From: Mesorhizobium tianshanense | GTDB lineage: Bacteria; Pseudomonadota; Alphaproteobacteria; Rhizobiales; Rhizobiaceae | DNA length: 64,000 nucleotides | Assembly: GCF_007830515.1 (NCBI RefSeq) | Contig: NZ_VLKT01000033.1 | Location: 26,138-90,137 of the forward strand | Direction of reading: 5' to 3' | Shown here: one piece after another, positions 8,744-17,190 of the stretch | Layout: the number at the start of each line of letters is the position of its first letter | Numbering within the stretch: position 1 is the stretch's first letter | Position numbers and translations under genes: made by a program | The notes under the pieces: model-generated | Told to the model about the DNA's origin: nothing | The model's input: only the letters and a program-made list of their open reading frames with translations | Database searches by the model: none

Positions 8744-9516
8744 GCCTCGTCCTCATACAGCGCTTCGGCGAGAAAACCATCCGGATCGCTGCAGAAATTG
8801 CGCATCATGCGGAAATGATCGGTGTCATGGAAACCGGTCGGGTCGAGCCCGAACCGGCTGATGCGAAACAGCCGCGCGCCGGGACAGGCCATCAGCAGCG
8901 GCGAATGCGTCGCCATGATCACTTGCGCCGTGCCTGATAGATCCATCCGCCGCAGCATCTTGAGAAGCTCGATCTGGCGCGTCGGCGACAAGGCGCTTTC
9001 GGGTTCGTCCAGAATGTAAATGCCCTGCTTGCGGCAGCGCTCCTCGAAGAAGCGGATGAAGCCCTCGCCATGCGACCAGGACAGGAAATCGGGCGGCGCC
9101 TCGTGAGCGTCCAGTGCCGCCTGATCGAGGTAGCGCGCCACGGAGTAAAAAGATTCGGCCCGGAAGAACCAGCCGGCGGTGACCTTCGGCAGCCAGTGGC
9201 CGCGCAGCGTTTCCGCCAGTGCCGCGCCGCTCTTGTCGATGGCGCGGGAGTGGTCGATGGGCATGTAGCCCTTGCCGCCGCCGGCCTCATCGTATCCGGC
9301 CAGAGCGCCGATCGCCTCGAGCAATGTCGACTTTCCGGTACCGTTCTCACCGACGATGATGGTGATCGGCGTGGTGAATTCGAGCTCGAAATCGTGGCTC
9401 CGGAAGATCGGCAGATTCCACGGGTATTTTTCCCAATCGGCGACCCGCGCCGGCTCGATCAGGATGCGCTTGAGGTAGGGAGCCTTCAGTCGCGTCAGTT
9501 GCTTGCGATATGCCAT
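8740..9516 (-). CDS. AAA family ATPase, ABC/SMC-like
   Basis: The 258-residue single-domain ATPase has Walker A IIVGENGTGKSTLLEAIGAL near residue 45, Walker B GIYILDEPESALSP, and a switch histidine in VIMATHSPLL. This is the AAA_21-type architecture of ABC/SMC-related ATPases without membrane segments. There is no adjacent nuclease or permease, so it is not evidently a defence (OLD, RloC) or transport component; its target is unknown. The ATG at 9516 is chosen because MAYRKQLTRLKAPYLKRI is the natural N-terminus, whereas the longer frame enters the neighbouring VOC gene antisense. It overlaps the next gene by 4 bases. Confidence 0.8.
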   Translation of the reverse strand: MAYRKQLTRLKAPYLKRILIEPARVADWEKYPWNLPIFRSHDFELEFTTPITIIVGENGTGKSTLLEAIGALAGYDEAGGGKGYMPIDHSRAIDKSGAALAETLRGHWLPKVTAGWFFRAESFYSVARYLDQAALDAHEAPPDFLSWSHGEGFIRFFEERCRKQGIYILDEPESALSPTRQIELLKMLRRMDLSGTAQVIMATHSPLLMACPGARLFRISRFGLDPTGFHDTDHFRMMRNFCSDPDGFLAEALYEDEA

Positions 9517-9529
9517 CTGGAAAGAAGGA

Positions 9530-9952
9530 TCAGTCCGGCAGCGAGATGCTGCCGTCTTCCGCGATCGGAAAAGCCGGATTGTGCGCCACTTCCCAGATAT
9601 GCCCCTCGGTGTCGGCGAAATAGCCGTACCAGCCGCCCCAGAAGGCGCGGCCGGCCGGCTTGACGATACGACCGCCGGCCTTCTCGGCCATCGCGAGCAC
9701 GTCATCGACCTCCCTGTCGGAGCGGGTGTTGTAGGCAAGGTAGACGGCAGACGGCGCCGTGCCGAAGGTGATGCCTGAATCCGCTTCGGCGCTTTCGCGC
9801 GGAAACAGCCCTAGAATGACGCCGCCCATCTGGAAAAAGGCGACGCCGTCGGTGATCCCGGCATGGCGGGTCAGGCCCATCGCCTCGTAGAAGCGTGTGG
9901 CGCGGTCGAGATCGTCGACGGCGATGGTGATGATGGAGACGCGGGGCTCCAT
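9530..9952 (-). CDS. VOC (glyoxalase/bleomycin-resistance fold) family protein
   Basis: The 140-residue protein starts with VSIITIAVDDLDRATRFYEAMGL and ends with the second half-motif FADTEGHIWEVAHNPAF, both typical of VOC metal-site proteins. The metal ligands cannot be assigned with certainty and no substrate is indicated. The ATG at 9952 has GGAGGA 6 bases upstream and lies 2 bases after the enoyl-CoA hydratase stop. It therefore appears to be the second gene of a small operon that continues into the AAA ATPase, 13 bases beyond. Confidence 0.82.
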   Translation of the reverse strand: MEPRVSIITIAVDDLDRATRFYEAMGLTRHAGITDGVAFFQMGGVILGLFPRESAEADSGITFGTAPSAVYLAYNTRSDREVDDVLAMAEKAGGRIVKPAGRAFWGGWYGYFADTEGHIWEVAHNPAFPIAEDGSISLPD

Positions 9953-9954
9953 GT

Positions 9955-10776
9955 CTATTCCTCCGTCCATTTCGGCTTGCGCTTGCCGATGAAGGCGCCG
10001 ATGCCTTCTTCCGCGTCGCGCGCCAGCATGTTGTCGACCATGACGCGGCCGGTGTAGGCATAGGCCTCGGCCAGCCCCATTTCGGCCTGCGCGTAGAAGG
10101 CTTCCTTGCCGGTCTTGACGACCAAAGACGATTTGGAGGCAATGGTTTGCGCGTATTTGGTGACAATCTGATTCAGATATTCGCGCGGCACCACACGATT
10201 GATGAGGCCGAATTCCTTGGCCGTCGCCGCATCGATCGTCTCGCCGGTCAAAAGCATCTCCATCGCATGCTTGCGCGAGACGTTGCGCGACAGCGCCACC
10301 ATCGGCGTCGAGCAGAACAGGCCGATATTGACGCCCGGCGTGCAGAAGGTCGCCTCATGCGAGGCGATCGCCAGATCGCAGCTCGCGACCAGTTGCGCCC
10401 CGGCCGCCGTCGCCAGACCCTCGACCTCGGCGATCACCGGCCTGGGATGGCGCACGATCGCCTGCATCAGTGCCGCGCAAGCGGAAAACGTCTCCTCGAA
10501 GAACGCCTTGCCGCGATCGGCGTCGGCGCGGCGCGCGGTCATTTCCTTGAGGTCGTGTCCGGCGCAAAACACCTTTCCGGCCGCCGCCAGGATGATGACG
10601 CGGACGGATCTGTCCGATTTCGCGCGGTCGAGTTCCGCCATCAGCGCCGCCATGACCGCCAGCGACAGGGCATTGGCCGGCGGATTGGCGAGCGTCAGGC
10701 GCAGGACGCCCTCGTCCAGTCTCGCGACGACCGGACCTTCGGCAACAGCCGGCTTGATGGCGACGATTTCGGCCAT
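9955..10776 (-). CDS. Enoyl-CoA hydratase/isomerase family protein
   Basis: The 273-residue crotonase-fold protein contains the first oxyanion-hole segment FCAGHDLKEMTA and the second in AEVEGLATAAGAQLVASCDLA. The catalytic glutamates of mitochondrial-type enoyl-CoA hydratase are not both clearly present, so a different crotonase reaction is possible. LFCSTPMVALSRNV and the C-terminal helix-rich part are as in human ECHDC3-type proteins. The start at 10776 is preferred (MAEIVAIKP), with an alternative ATG at 10794. It is the first gene of the hydratase-VOC-ATPase-CoA-binding run. Confidence 0.85.
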   Translation of the reverse strand: MAEIVAIKPAVAEGPVVARLDEGVLRLTLANPPANALSLAVMAALMAELDRAKSDRSVRVIILAAAGKVFCAGHDLKEMTARRADADRGKAFFEETFSACAALMQAIVRHPRPVIAEVEGLATAAGAQLVASCDLAIASHEATFCTPGVNIGLFCSTPMVALSRNVSRKHAMEMLLTGETIDAATAKEFGLINRVVPREYLNQIVTKYAQTIASKSSLVVKTGKEAFYAQAEMGLAEAYAYTGRVMVDNMLARDAEEGIGAFIGKRKPKWTEE

Positions 10777-10926
10777 GTTCTCCAACCTCTTCATCGGCCG
10801 GCGGCATCGGATTTGCAGGCCATGGAACAAAAGAACTAGCACGCTACCGATTGAAGAACAGCCTTGGGACGTGTTTTCTCGGCGGCGCGACCTCGTCCAA
10901 GCGCCTCGTCCTGAGACCGCTGGTCC

Positions 10927-11421
10927 ATGCCGGCGCCATATACAGGAACCGCCTATGCCCGCGCCCAAGACAATCTCAAGCCGGTGCTGACCGCAGCGCA
11001 AGTCAACGCGCTGATGGAGACCGTCTACCCGCAGCTCAACGACCGGTTCACCTATTACGAGGCGATCGACGTGTTTCCGGGCGGCTGCACGGTGCGCCTG
11101 AATGCCGACGAGCGGCATTTGCGCCCCGGCGGAACGGTGTCTGGCCCGTCGCTGTTCACACTCGCCGACATTGGCGGCTATGTCTGCGTGCTTTCGCATG
11201 CCGGGCCGGATGCGCTTTCGGTCACCACCAATCTCAACATCAATTTTGTCCGCAAGGCCGAGGCCGGGCCGATCGACGGCCATTGCCGCATCCTGAAGCT
11301 GGGCAAGAGCCTGATGGTGTTCGACATCGACATCGTCGCCGGACCGGACGGACATACCGTAGCGCACGCGACGGGGACCTATTCGATTCCGCCGAGGCGA
11401 ACCACCGATGTGGTAAAATAA
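10927..11421 (+). CDS. PaaI-type hotdog-fold acyl-CoA thioesterase
   Basis: The 164-residue hotdog protein has the PaaI/YbgC-like core HLRPGGTVSGPSLFTLADIGGY followed by LSVTTNLNINFVRKA. It probably hydrolyses acyl-CoA or aryl-CoA thioesters in the cytosol. It diverges from the enoyl-CoA hydratase gene with 150 bases between, which fits a shared acyl-CoA role. A hairpin with a T-run (11526-11549) follows 100 bases past the stop. Confidence 0.8.
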   Translation: MPAPYTGTAYARAQDNLKPVLTAAQVNALMETVYPQLNDRFTYYEAIDVFPGGCTVRLNADERHLRPGGTVSGPSLFTLADIGGYVCVLSHAGPDALSVTTNLNINFVRKAEAGPIDGHCRILKLGKSLMVFDIDIVAGPDGHTVAHATGTYSIPPRRTTDVVK

Positions 11422-11525
11422 TACCTTTTATCTAAAGCTTTGTTTTTACTATATTTTACCTGTCATCTGGCTTTTCTCCAGCCTTGACGCCATAACCGCC
11501 CTCGCCTATAAGCCCTCACGAAGCA

Positions 11526-11549
11526 GCGGCCCGCAAAGGCCGCCGTTTT
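11526..11549 (+). terminator. Hairpin plus T-run before rplM
   Basis: GCGGCC (11526-11531) pairs with GGCCGC (11538-11543) across a 6-nt loop and is followed by CGTTTT. It lies between the thioesterase gene and rplM and could end the former, or act in the rplM leader. Confidence 0.5.
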
Positions 11550-11652
11550 GTTATTGGCGGCGGGCAAGCGCTCTCCCTCAATCCAAGCAACAAGAAACGC
11601 CTTTCTCCTATTGTTCGAAAATGGGGAAGGTCCGAACCGAAAGCAGAAATCC

Positions 11653-12117
11653 ATGGCAACCTTTTCGCAGAAGCCTGCGGATGTGGTGAAGAAGTGGGTG
11701 CTGATCGACGCCGAGGGTCTCGTCGTCGGCCGTCTCGCCACTGTCATCGCCAATCATCTTCGCGGCAAGCACAAGCCCACCTTCACCCCGCATGTCGACG
11801 ACGGCGACAACGTCATCGTCATCAACGCCGACAAAGTGGTGTTCACCGGCAAGAAGTTCACCGACAAGGTCTATTACTGGCATACCGGCCACCCCGGCGG
11901 CATCAAGCAGCGCACCGCGCGCCAGCTGCTCGAGGGCCGTTTCCCCGAGCGTGTCGTCGAGAAGGCCGTCGAACGCATGATCCCGCGTGGCCCGCTCGGC
12001 CGTCGCCAGATGAAGAATCTCCGCGTCTATGCAGGCACGGAACATCCGCATGTCGCCCAGCAGCCCGTCACGCTCGACGTGGCCAAGCTGAACGCCAAGA
12101 ACAAGAAGGTTTCGTAA
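11653..12117 (+). CDS. rplM: 50S ribosomal protein L13
   Basis: The 154-residue protein is full length for alphaproteobacterial L13. It shows WVLIDAEGLVVGRLATVIAN near the N-terminus, TFTPHVDDGDNVIVINADKV, and the signature MIPRGPLGRRQMKNLRVYAG. L13 is an early-assembly protein of the large subunit. ATG at 11653 is the start because upstream in-frame codons would extend into the leader. The rpsI start follows the stop after one base, so the two are certainly co-transcribed. Confidence 0.97.
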   Translation: MATFSQKPADVVKKWVLIDAEGLVVGRLATVIANHLRGKHKPTFTPHVDDGDNVIVINADKVVFTGKKFTDKVYYWHTGHPGGIKQRTARQLLEGRFPERVVEKAVERMIPRGPLGRRQMKNLRVYAGTEHPHVAQQPVTLDVAKLNAKNKKVS

Positions 12118-12118
12118 G

Positions 12119-12601
12119 ATGGCTGAGCTTTCCTCGCTCGCAGAACTCGGAACTGCTACCGGCAACACCAACACGCAGCCGGCTGCACCCGTCCATGTCC
12201 AGAAGCTCGACAAGTCGGGCCGCGCCTATGCCACCGGCAAGCGCAAGAACGCCATCGCCCGCGTCTGGGTGAAGCCCGGCTCCGGCAAGATCGTCGTCAA
12301 CGACAAGGTGTTTGCCGAATATTTCGCGCGTCCGGTCCTGCAGATGATCCTCAATCAGCCGATCATCGCCACCAACCGCGCCGGCCAGTACGACATCGTC
12401 GCCACCGTCATCGGCGGCGGCCTTTCCGGCCAGGCCGGTGCCGTGCGCCACGGCATCTCCAAGGCGCTGACCTACTACGAACCGGCCCTGCGCGCCGTGC
12501 TCAAGAAGGGCGGCTTCCTGACCCGCGACAGCCGCGTCGTCGAACGCAAGAAGTACGGCAAGGCGAAGGCCCGCCGCTCATTCCAGTTCTCGAAGCGCTA
12601 A
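12119..12601 (+). CDS. rpsI: 30S ribosomal protein S9
   Basis: The 160-residue S9 has an extended N-terminus, as in other alphaproteobacteria, then the core GRAYATGKRKNAIARVWVKPG and GGGLSGQAGAVRHGISKAL. It ends with the conserved basic tail SFQFSKR whose final arginine reaches the P-site tRNA anticodon. It is the second gene of the rplM-rpsI operon and is followed by an intrinsic terminator 50 bases downstream. Confidence 0.97.
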   Translation: MAELSSLAELGTATGNTNTQPAAPVHVQKLDKSGRAYATGKRKNAIARVWVKPGSGKIVVNDKVFAEYFARPVLQMILNQPIIATNRAGQYDIVATVIGGGLSGQAGAVRHGISKALTYYEPALRAVLKKGGFLTRDSRVVERKKYGKAKARRSFQFSKR

Positions 12602-12651
12602 GGAGCGCTTGGGGCCAAGTTCCCGAAGCGCTACACAACTGCTCACTATCG

Positions 12652-12677
12652 AAAAGGCCGCCTCCGGGTGGCTTTTT
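12652..12677 (+). terminator. Terminator of rplM-rpsI
   Basis: GCCGCC (12657-12662) pairs with GGTGGC (12667-12672) over a TCCG loop, extended by A-T pairs, and is followed by CTTTTTCTTTTTT. This is a typical intrinsic terminator. Confidence 0.8.
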
Positions 12678-12704
12678 CTTTTTTGCGAGACCAATCTGGC
12701 CCAA

Positions 12705-13612
12705 TCACGATCGATCGGCCCGTGCCCTGATGAAGTCGATGAATGCGCGCAGTGGGGCCGGCACGAGGCGCCGGCCGGATAATAGAGGAACGGTCCCGAG
12801 AAGCTCTGCCACCAAGGTTCGAGCACGGGTTCGAGCGCACCGCTCTCGAAGTGCGGGCGAAGCCAGTCCTCGAACAGGCTGACGATGCCGGTACCGGCGA
12901 TGGCTGCATCGACGGCGAGATCGGCCGCCCCGCCCAGGGTCACGAGAAGCGGGCCCGTCGGATCGACCAGCACAACCTCGCCGTCGCGCTCGAATTCCCA
13001 CGGCGGCGGCGTACGGCCGGAGAAGCGGCCGCGCAGGCAGGCGTGGCCGAGCAGATCGCGCGGATGTTGAGGCCGGCCATGGCGATCCAGGTATGCAAGG
13101 CTGGCGGCGGTGGCGAAGCGCTGCACGCGCGGTCCGATCGGCACCGCGATCATGTCCTGCTCCAGCCGCTCGTCGTAGCGGATGCCAGCGTCGCACCCTT
13201 CCGCCAGCACATCGACAAAGCTCTCCTCGGCGATCACCTCCAGCCGGATGCCGGGATAGGCGGCGAGGAAGCGCGGAACGATACCGGGCAGCACCAGCCG
13301 CGCCGCGCTGACCGGCACGTTGAGGCGCAATGTACCTGCCGGCCGGTCGCGGAAGCCGTTCACCATGTCAAGTGCTGCCTCGACTTCGGTCAAAGCTGGG
13401 CCGAGCCGGGCCAGCAAGCTCGCGCCCGCTTCGGTCGGAGAGACACTACGCGTCGTCCGGTTGAGCAGCCTGACACCGAGCCGAGTCTCGAGGCGGCGCA
13501 CCGCCTCGCTCAAGCCCGACGCGCTGCCGCCGCTCGCGCGGGCGCCTTCGCGAAAGCCGCCGGCACGCGCCACCGCCAGGAATGCGTTGAGATCACCCAG
13601 TTCGACGCTCAC
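12705..13612 (-). pseudogene. LysR-family regulator, frameshifted near its 3' end
   Basis: The GTG-started frame has an N-terminal winged helix-turn-helix (LNAFLAVARAGGFREGARA, then LETRLGVRLLNRTTRSV) and a substrate-binding domain with SFVDVLAEGCDAGIRYDE. After FLYYP the frame becomes unrelated (AGASCRPHCAH). The expected ending GRRLVPAPLRAFIDFIRARA continues in the neighbouring frame to a stop at 12705. Restoring one G near 12776 repairs the reading. So either a single-base deletion or a sequence error in a GC-rich stretch is present; unrepaired, the frame runs on to about 12578 and overlaps rpsI. It diverges from an aldo-keto reductase gene that is also frameshifted, and the pair would normally be a regulator and its target. 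Confidence 0.82.
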
Positions 13613-13704
13613 TGTTCGCTATCCTGCACAACTGTGCAGATAATAGCGGGTTATCGGGACAGCGGACAGCGTCTATTTCTTCCCCATCATTCAGGAGAAA
13701 CATC

Positions 13705-14579
13705 ATGTCCAGCATCGACCAGTCCGGCACGTTCACTCTCGGCGACCGCACCGTGAAGCGGCTCGGCTACGGCGCCATGCAACTCGCGGGGGCTGGCGTC
13801 TTCGGCCCACCCAAGGATCATGACGCAGCCTTGGCCGTGCTGCGCGAAGCCGTTGCCCACCGGGGTGAACCACATCGACACCAGCGACTTCTACGGCCCA
13901 CACGTCACCAATCAGGTCATTCGTGAAGCGCTCGCGCCCTATCCCGACGACCTCACCATCGTCACCAAGATCGGCGCCCGCCGCGGCGCCGATGGCTCCT
14001 GGCTCCCAGCCTTCTCTCCTGAAGAGCTGACCCAGGCGGTGCACGACAATTTGAGCAATCTCGGGCTCGACGTGCTGGACGTGGTCAACCTCAGGATCAT
14101 ATTCGACGTGCATGAACCCGCCGAAGGGTCGATCGAAGAACAGGTCGCCACGCTGGCCGCTATACAACAAAAAGGCCTGGTGCGTCACATCGGGCTGAGC
14201 AACGCCACGTCAACGCAGATAAGAGAAGCACGGCGGATCGCCGAGATCGTCTGCGTGCAGAACCAATACAATCTGGCGCACAGAAGCGACGATGCCTTGA
14301 TCGACAAACTCGCCCGCGACGGCATCGCCTATGTGCCGTTCTTTCCACTCGGCGGCTTCAACCCGCTGCAAGTCGTCTACCCTATCCGGCGTCGCTCAGC
14401 GCCTCGGCGTCACGCCAATGCAGGTCGCGCTGGCCTGGCTGCTCCACCGTGCGCCCAACATCCTTTTGATCCCCGGCACCTCGTCCGTCGAGCATCTCAG
14501 GGAGAACCTTGCGGCAGCTGACCTCGATCTGCCGGACGACGCCGTCAAGGAATTGGACGGCGTGGCGATGGCTGCCTGA
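13705..14579 (+). pseudogene. Aldo/keto reductase with two frameshifts
   Basis: Three consecutive frames together encode one complete AKR of about 290 residues. Frame A: TVKRLGYGAMQLAGAGVFGP. Frame B, after about 13861: GVNHIDTSDFYGPHVTNQ, containing the catalytic Asp and Tyr, then VDVVNLR and HIGLSNATSTQIREA. Frame C, after about 14370: GVAQRLGVTPMQVALAWLLH and the NADP-binding IPGTSSVEHLRENLAAADL. Each junction is explained by one extra base (C at about 13861, an A at about 14370). If real, the gene is dead; if these are base-calling errors, it is an intact NADPH-dependent reductase under the divergent LysR. Confidence 0.85.
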
Positions 14580-14630
14580 CGGCGCGACACAGGCGCCATA
14601 CCTAGCGGGTGCTGGGAGATTGGCGAAAGC

Positions 14631-14684
14631 GGCGACGAGCCGATCTCCCCCACGTGGGGGAGATCGACGGTTTCCGCCGTCGCC
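14631..14684. repeat. Palindromic intergenic repeat with a 24-bp perfect core
   Basis: The core 14642-14665 (GATCTCCCCCAC and its exact reverse complement) is flanked by outer arms GGCGAC (14631-14636) and GTCGCC (14679-14684). It lies between converging 3' ends of the AKR and the phosphodiesterase gene. Similar palindromes with a CTCCCCCACGTGGGGGAG core are, from memory, scattered in Mesorhizobium genomes. It may serve as a bidirectional terminator. Confidence 0.65.
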
Positions 14685-14685
14685 T

Positions 14686-15735
14686 CTAGTTGATACTCGC
14701 CGTGTTCGCCGGCCGCGCCTCATCAGGATAGGGCACGCGGTAGCTGTTCGCCGCCAGCCAGTCGATGGCCAATTTCGGCTCGTCGGTCTGGATGATGGTG
14801 GCGCCTCGCTCGGCCCAGAAGCCATAGGTCTCGCGCGGTAGACTGGCGAGCACCGCCAACTCGTCGCCGCGACCGCCGGCAATGAAGCCGCCCGGCTTGT
14901 TGACGATGGCGTAGGTATTGGCCCAGATGTGCCAGTCGCCCCTTATCGCCGCCGCGCGCATGCGGGGGCTGAACAGCGGCCCGCCGGTCTCGGTCAGCGT
15001 CTCCGCGCCGGCCCGCCAGTTGATCAGTTCGATCGCGGGCGCCGAAAAAGCTCCGCTGACTTTCTCGGCGAAACCGGCGTCGCGCACCGCATCGTCGGCG
15101 ATGATCGGCATGAACTGGAAGCCGCTGCCAATCGCGCTCATGGCGGCCTTGACTGCGGTGATCCTGGCTGGGTTCCACAGATTCTCCTTGACGATCACCT
15201 GTTCGGCCATGCCGAGGTCGCGCGCTACCGCGATCATACCGGCCAGACTATCGACGTCGAGCTTGTTGTCGATGTTGACGAGGATCCTGTCTTTGGTCGC
15301 CGTCAGCATCTCACGCAGTGTCGAAACCGGCTCTTCGGTGACGGCGCCGGTACCTTCGATCACCAGCCTGCAGGTCTTGAGTTCGGCCAGCGTGCGCTTG
15401 ACCACCTCGCCCTTGCAATTCGTCGTGCGGTCGAGCCAGCTGTCATGCATGACGACGTACTGGCCGTCCTTCGACCGCCTGACGTCAACCTCGACGATTT
15501 CGGCACCAAGCGCGATCGATGCCTCGACGGCGGCGATCGAGTTCTCCGCATAGAGCGTCTTGCCGGCTTGCATGCTGCCGGCGCGGTGTGCCACCACCAT
15601 CACATGGTCGCGCCACTGGTTGGCGTGTTCGAAACGGTCGAGAATCTGTCTGGCGCGTGTTTCGCCTGCCGATGCATGGCCAACGGAAACCGTCAGCGCG
15701 GCGAAAAGCAGAAGGCTCAGCCAGGTCGTTCGCAT
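14686..15735 (-). CDS. Secreted glycerophosphodiester phosphodiesterase family protein
   Basis: The 349-residue protein has a signal peptide (MRTTWLSLLLFAALTVSVGHASA) and a GDPD TIM-barrel. The GDPD signature is seen in VVAHRAGSMQAGKTLYAENS, with the catalytic His-Arg; metal ligands follow in EIVEVDVRRSKDGQYVVMHD, with the second catalytic His in MHDSWLDRTTN. It should hydrolyse glycerophosphodiesters in the periplasm to glycerol-3-phosphate plus an alcohol. The ATG at 15735 is chosen because GGAG lies 9 bases upstream and it begins the signal peptide directly. Confidence 0.88.
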   Translation of the reverse strand: MRTTWLSLLLFAALTVSVGHASAGETRARQILDRFEHANQWRDHVMVVAHRAGSMQAGKTLYAENSIAAVEASIALGAEIVEVDVRRSKDGQYVVMHDSWLDRTTNCKGEVVKRTLAELKTCRLVIEGTGAVTEEPVSTLREMLTATKDRILVNIDNKLDVDSLAGMIAVARDLGMAEQVIVKENLWNPARITAVKAAMSAIGSGFQFMPIIADDAVRDAGFAEKVSGAFSAPAIELINWRAGAETLTETGGPLFSPRMRAAAIRGDWHIWANTYAIVNKPGGFIAGGRGDELAVLASLPRETYGFWAERGATIIQTDEPKLAIDWLAANSYRVPYPDEARPANTASIN

Positions 15736-16152
15736 GAGAATCGCTCCGTACCGGATCGACACCCGGTTAAGCGACGCACGTGACAGCCCAGTGAACGAAG
15801 CCGGCTTCGTAAACGCTGGAAAGTCAGATCACTGCGGCCATTCCTGAACCTCATACGATAATGGCAATCGGCAGGTTGCCGGCAATCGATGCCGCTGTAG
15901 CGATCGACGTGGCCGACCTGGCGCCCATATCTGTTCCGCTCCACGGCCGACGCCCGGTCCCGATGATGGGACCGCCGGCTACTTTCGGTTGTATTCGTGC
16001 ATATCTGCGCAATTGCTGGGCCAGCCGCGTGGGCTCACCCGGCGAGCAAGAATTTGTGACCGGGCTCGAATGGCCATGCTCCCCGGAAGGGGGTCGCATT
16101 TCTGAGAATTATGTCCAATAAGGTTGCGCGTCGACGCACAGGAGATCGCTTC
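15736..16152. other. Gene-free region between GDPD and agmatinase
   Basis: These 417 bases lie between diverging genes and should carry both promoters. No frame has convincing coding character. A perfect 16-bp palindrome lies at 15795-15810. Confidence 0.5.
15795..15810. promoter_or_regulatory. 16-bp perfect palindrome, possible operator
   Basis: ACGAAGCCGGCTTCGT reads the same on both strands, and lies 60 bases upstream of the GDPD start. Its position suits a dimeric repressor or activator site; no regulator can be named. Confidence 0.35.
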
Positions 16153-17160
16153 ATGCCGAACAGGAACATCGACCACGCCTTCACCGCCCGCTCCAGGACG
16201 GGCGCTTCCTTCGAGCCGACCTATGCCGGCGCGCTGTCGTTCATGCGGCGCAAATACACGAAGGACGTGAAGGGCGCGGATGCGGTGGTCTGGGGCATCC
16301 CGTTCGACGCCGCGGTCACCAATCGGCCGGGTGCGCGCTTCGGGCCGCAGGCGATTCGCCGCGCCTCGACCATCCTCGACAACGATCCGCAATATCCGTT
16401 TTCGCGCGATCTGTTCGAACATCTCGCCGTGGTCGACTATGGCGATTGTCTGCTCGACAGCGGCAATCACCAGAAGACGCCCGGGACAATCCAGCGCGAG
16501 GCGGCAAGGATCCTGAAGTCAGGCGCCTTCCTGCTGTCGCTCGGCGGCGACCATTTCGTCACCTGGCCACTGCTCAAGGCGCATGCCGCCATCCATGGGC
16601 CGCTGGCCCTGGTGCAGTTCGACGCCCACCAGGACACTTGGCCGGACGACGGCAAGCGCATCGATCACGGCTCCTTCGTCGGCCGCGCGGTCAAGGAGGG
16701 CTTAATCGACCCCGACCGTTCGATCCAGATCGGCATCCGCACCCATGCGCCTGACACGTTCGGCATCAAGATCATCTATGGCCACGAAGTGGAGGAAATG
16801 CGCACGTCGGATATCGCCTATGCCATCGTCGACCGCACCGGCGGCAGGAAGACTTATGTCACCTTCGACATCGATTGCCTGGACCCGGCCTTCGCGCCCG
16901 GCACCGGCACGCCGGTCGCCGGTGGGCCGTCCTCGGCAAAGATCCTGTCGGTGCTGCGCCAGCTTACCCAAATCGACATCGTCGGCGCCGACATCGTCGA
17001 GGTTGCACCCGCCTATGATCACGCCGATATAACGGCAATTGCCGGCTCGATGGTCGCCATGCACTATCTCGGGCTTCTGGCGGAACGAAAGGCCCGGCTC
17101 GAAGAGCTGAACAACAGCAATCACAGTGCTGCTGGATTGAATCAGGCAAGCGGCATATAG
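16153..17160 (+). CDS. speB: Agmatinase/arginase (ureohydrolase) family protein
   Basis: The 335-residue ureohydrolase has the binuclear-manganese motifs: SLGGDHFVTWP (first His), VQFDAHQDTWP (Asp-His-Asp), and the third ligand pair in TFDIDCLDPAFAPGTGTP. N-terminal RPGARFGPQAIRRAS is typical of agmatinase rather than arginase, so agmatine to putrescine plus urea is the likeliest reaction; guanidinobutyrase or a related guanidine hydrolase cannot be excluded. ATG 16153 has GGAG 8 bases upstream. argC begins 30 bases downstream on the same strand, suggesting a nitrogen/arginine unit. Confidence 0.82.
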   Translation: MPNRNIDHAFTARSRTGASFEPTYAGALSFMRRKYTKDVKGADAVVWGIPFDAAVTNRPGARFGPQAIRRASTILDNDPQYPFSRDLFEHLAVVDYGDCLLDSGNHQKTPGTIQREAARILKSGAFLLSLGGDHFVTWPLLKAHAAIHGPLALVQFDAHQDTWPDDGKRIDHGSFVGRAVKEGLIDPDRSIQIGIRTHAPDTFGIKIIYGHEVEEMRTSDIAYAIVDRTGGRKTYVTFDIDCLDPAFAPGTGTPVAGGPSSAKILSVLRQLTQIDIVGADIVEVAPAYDHADITAIAGSMVAMHYLGLLAERKARLEELNNSNHSAAGLNQASGI

Positions 17161-17190
17161 ATTTGAAATACCAGGGAATTCAGGCAGGCA

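Noticed and set aside
8740..9516. Defence-system ATPase (OLD- or RloC-like)
   Set aside because: No nuclease domain, reverse transcriptase or other effector is adjacent; neighbours are ordinary metabolic genes.
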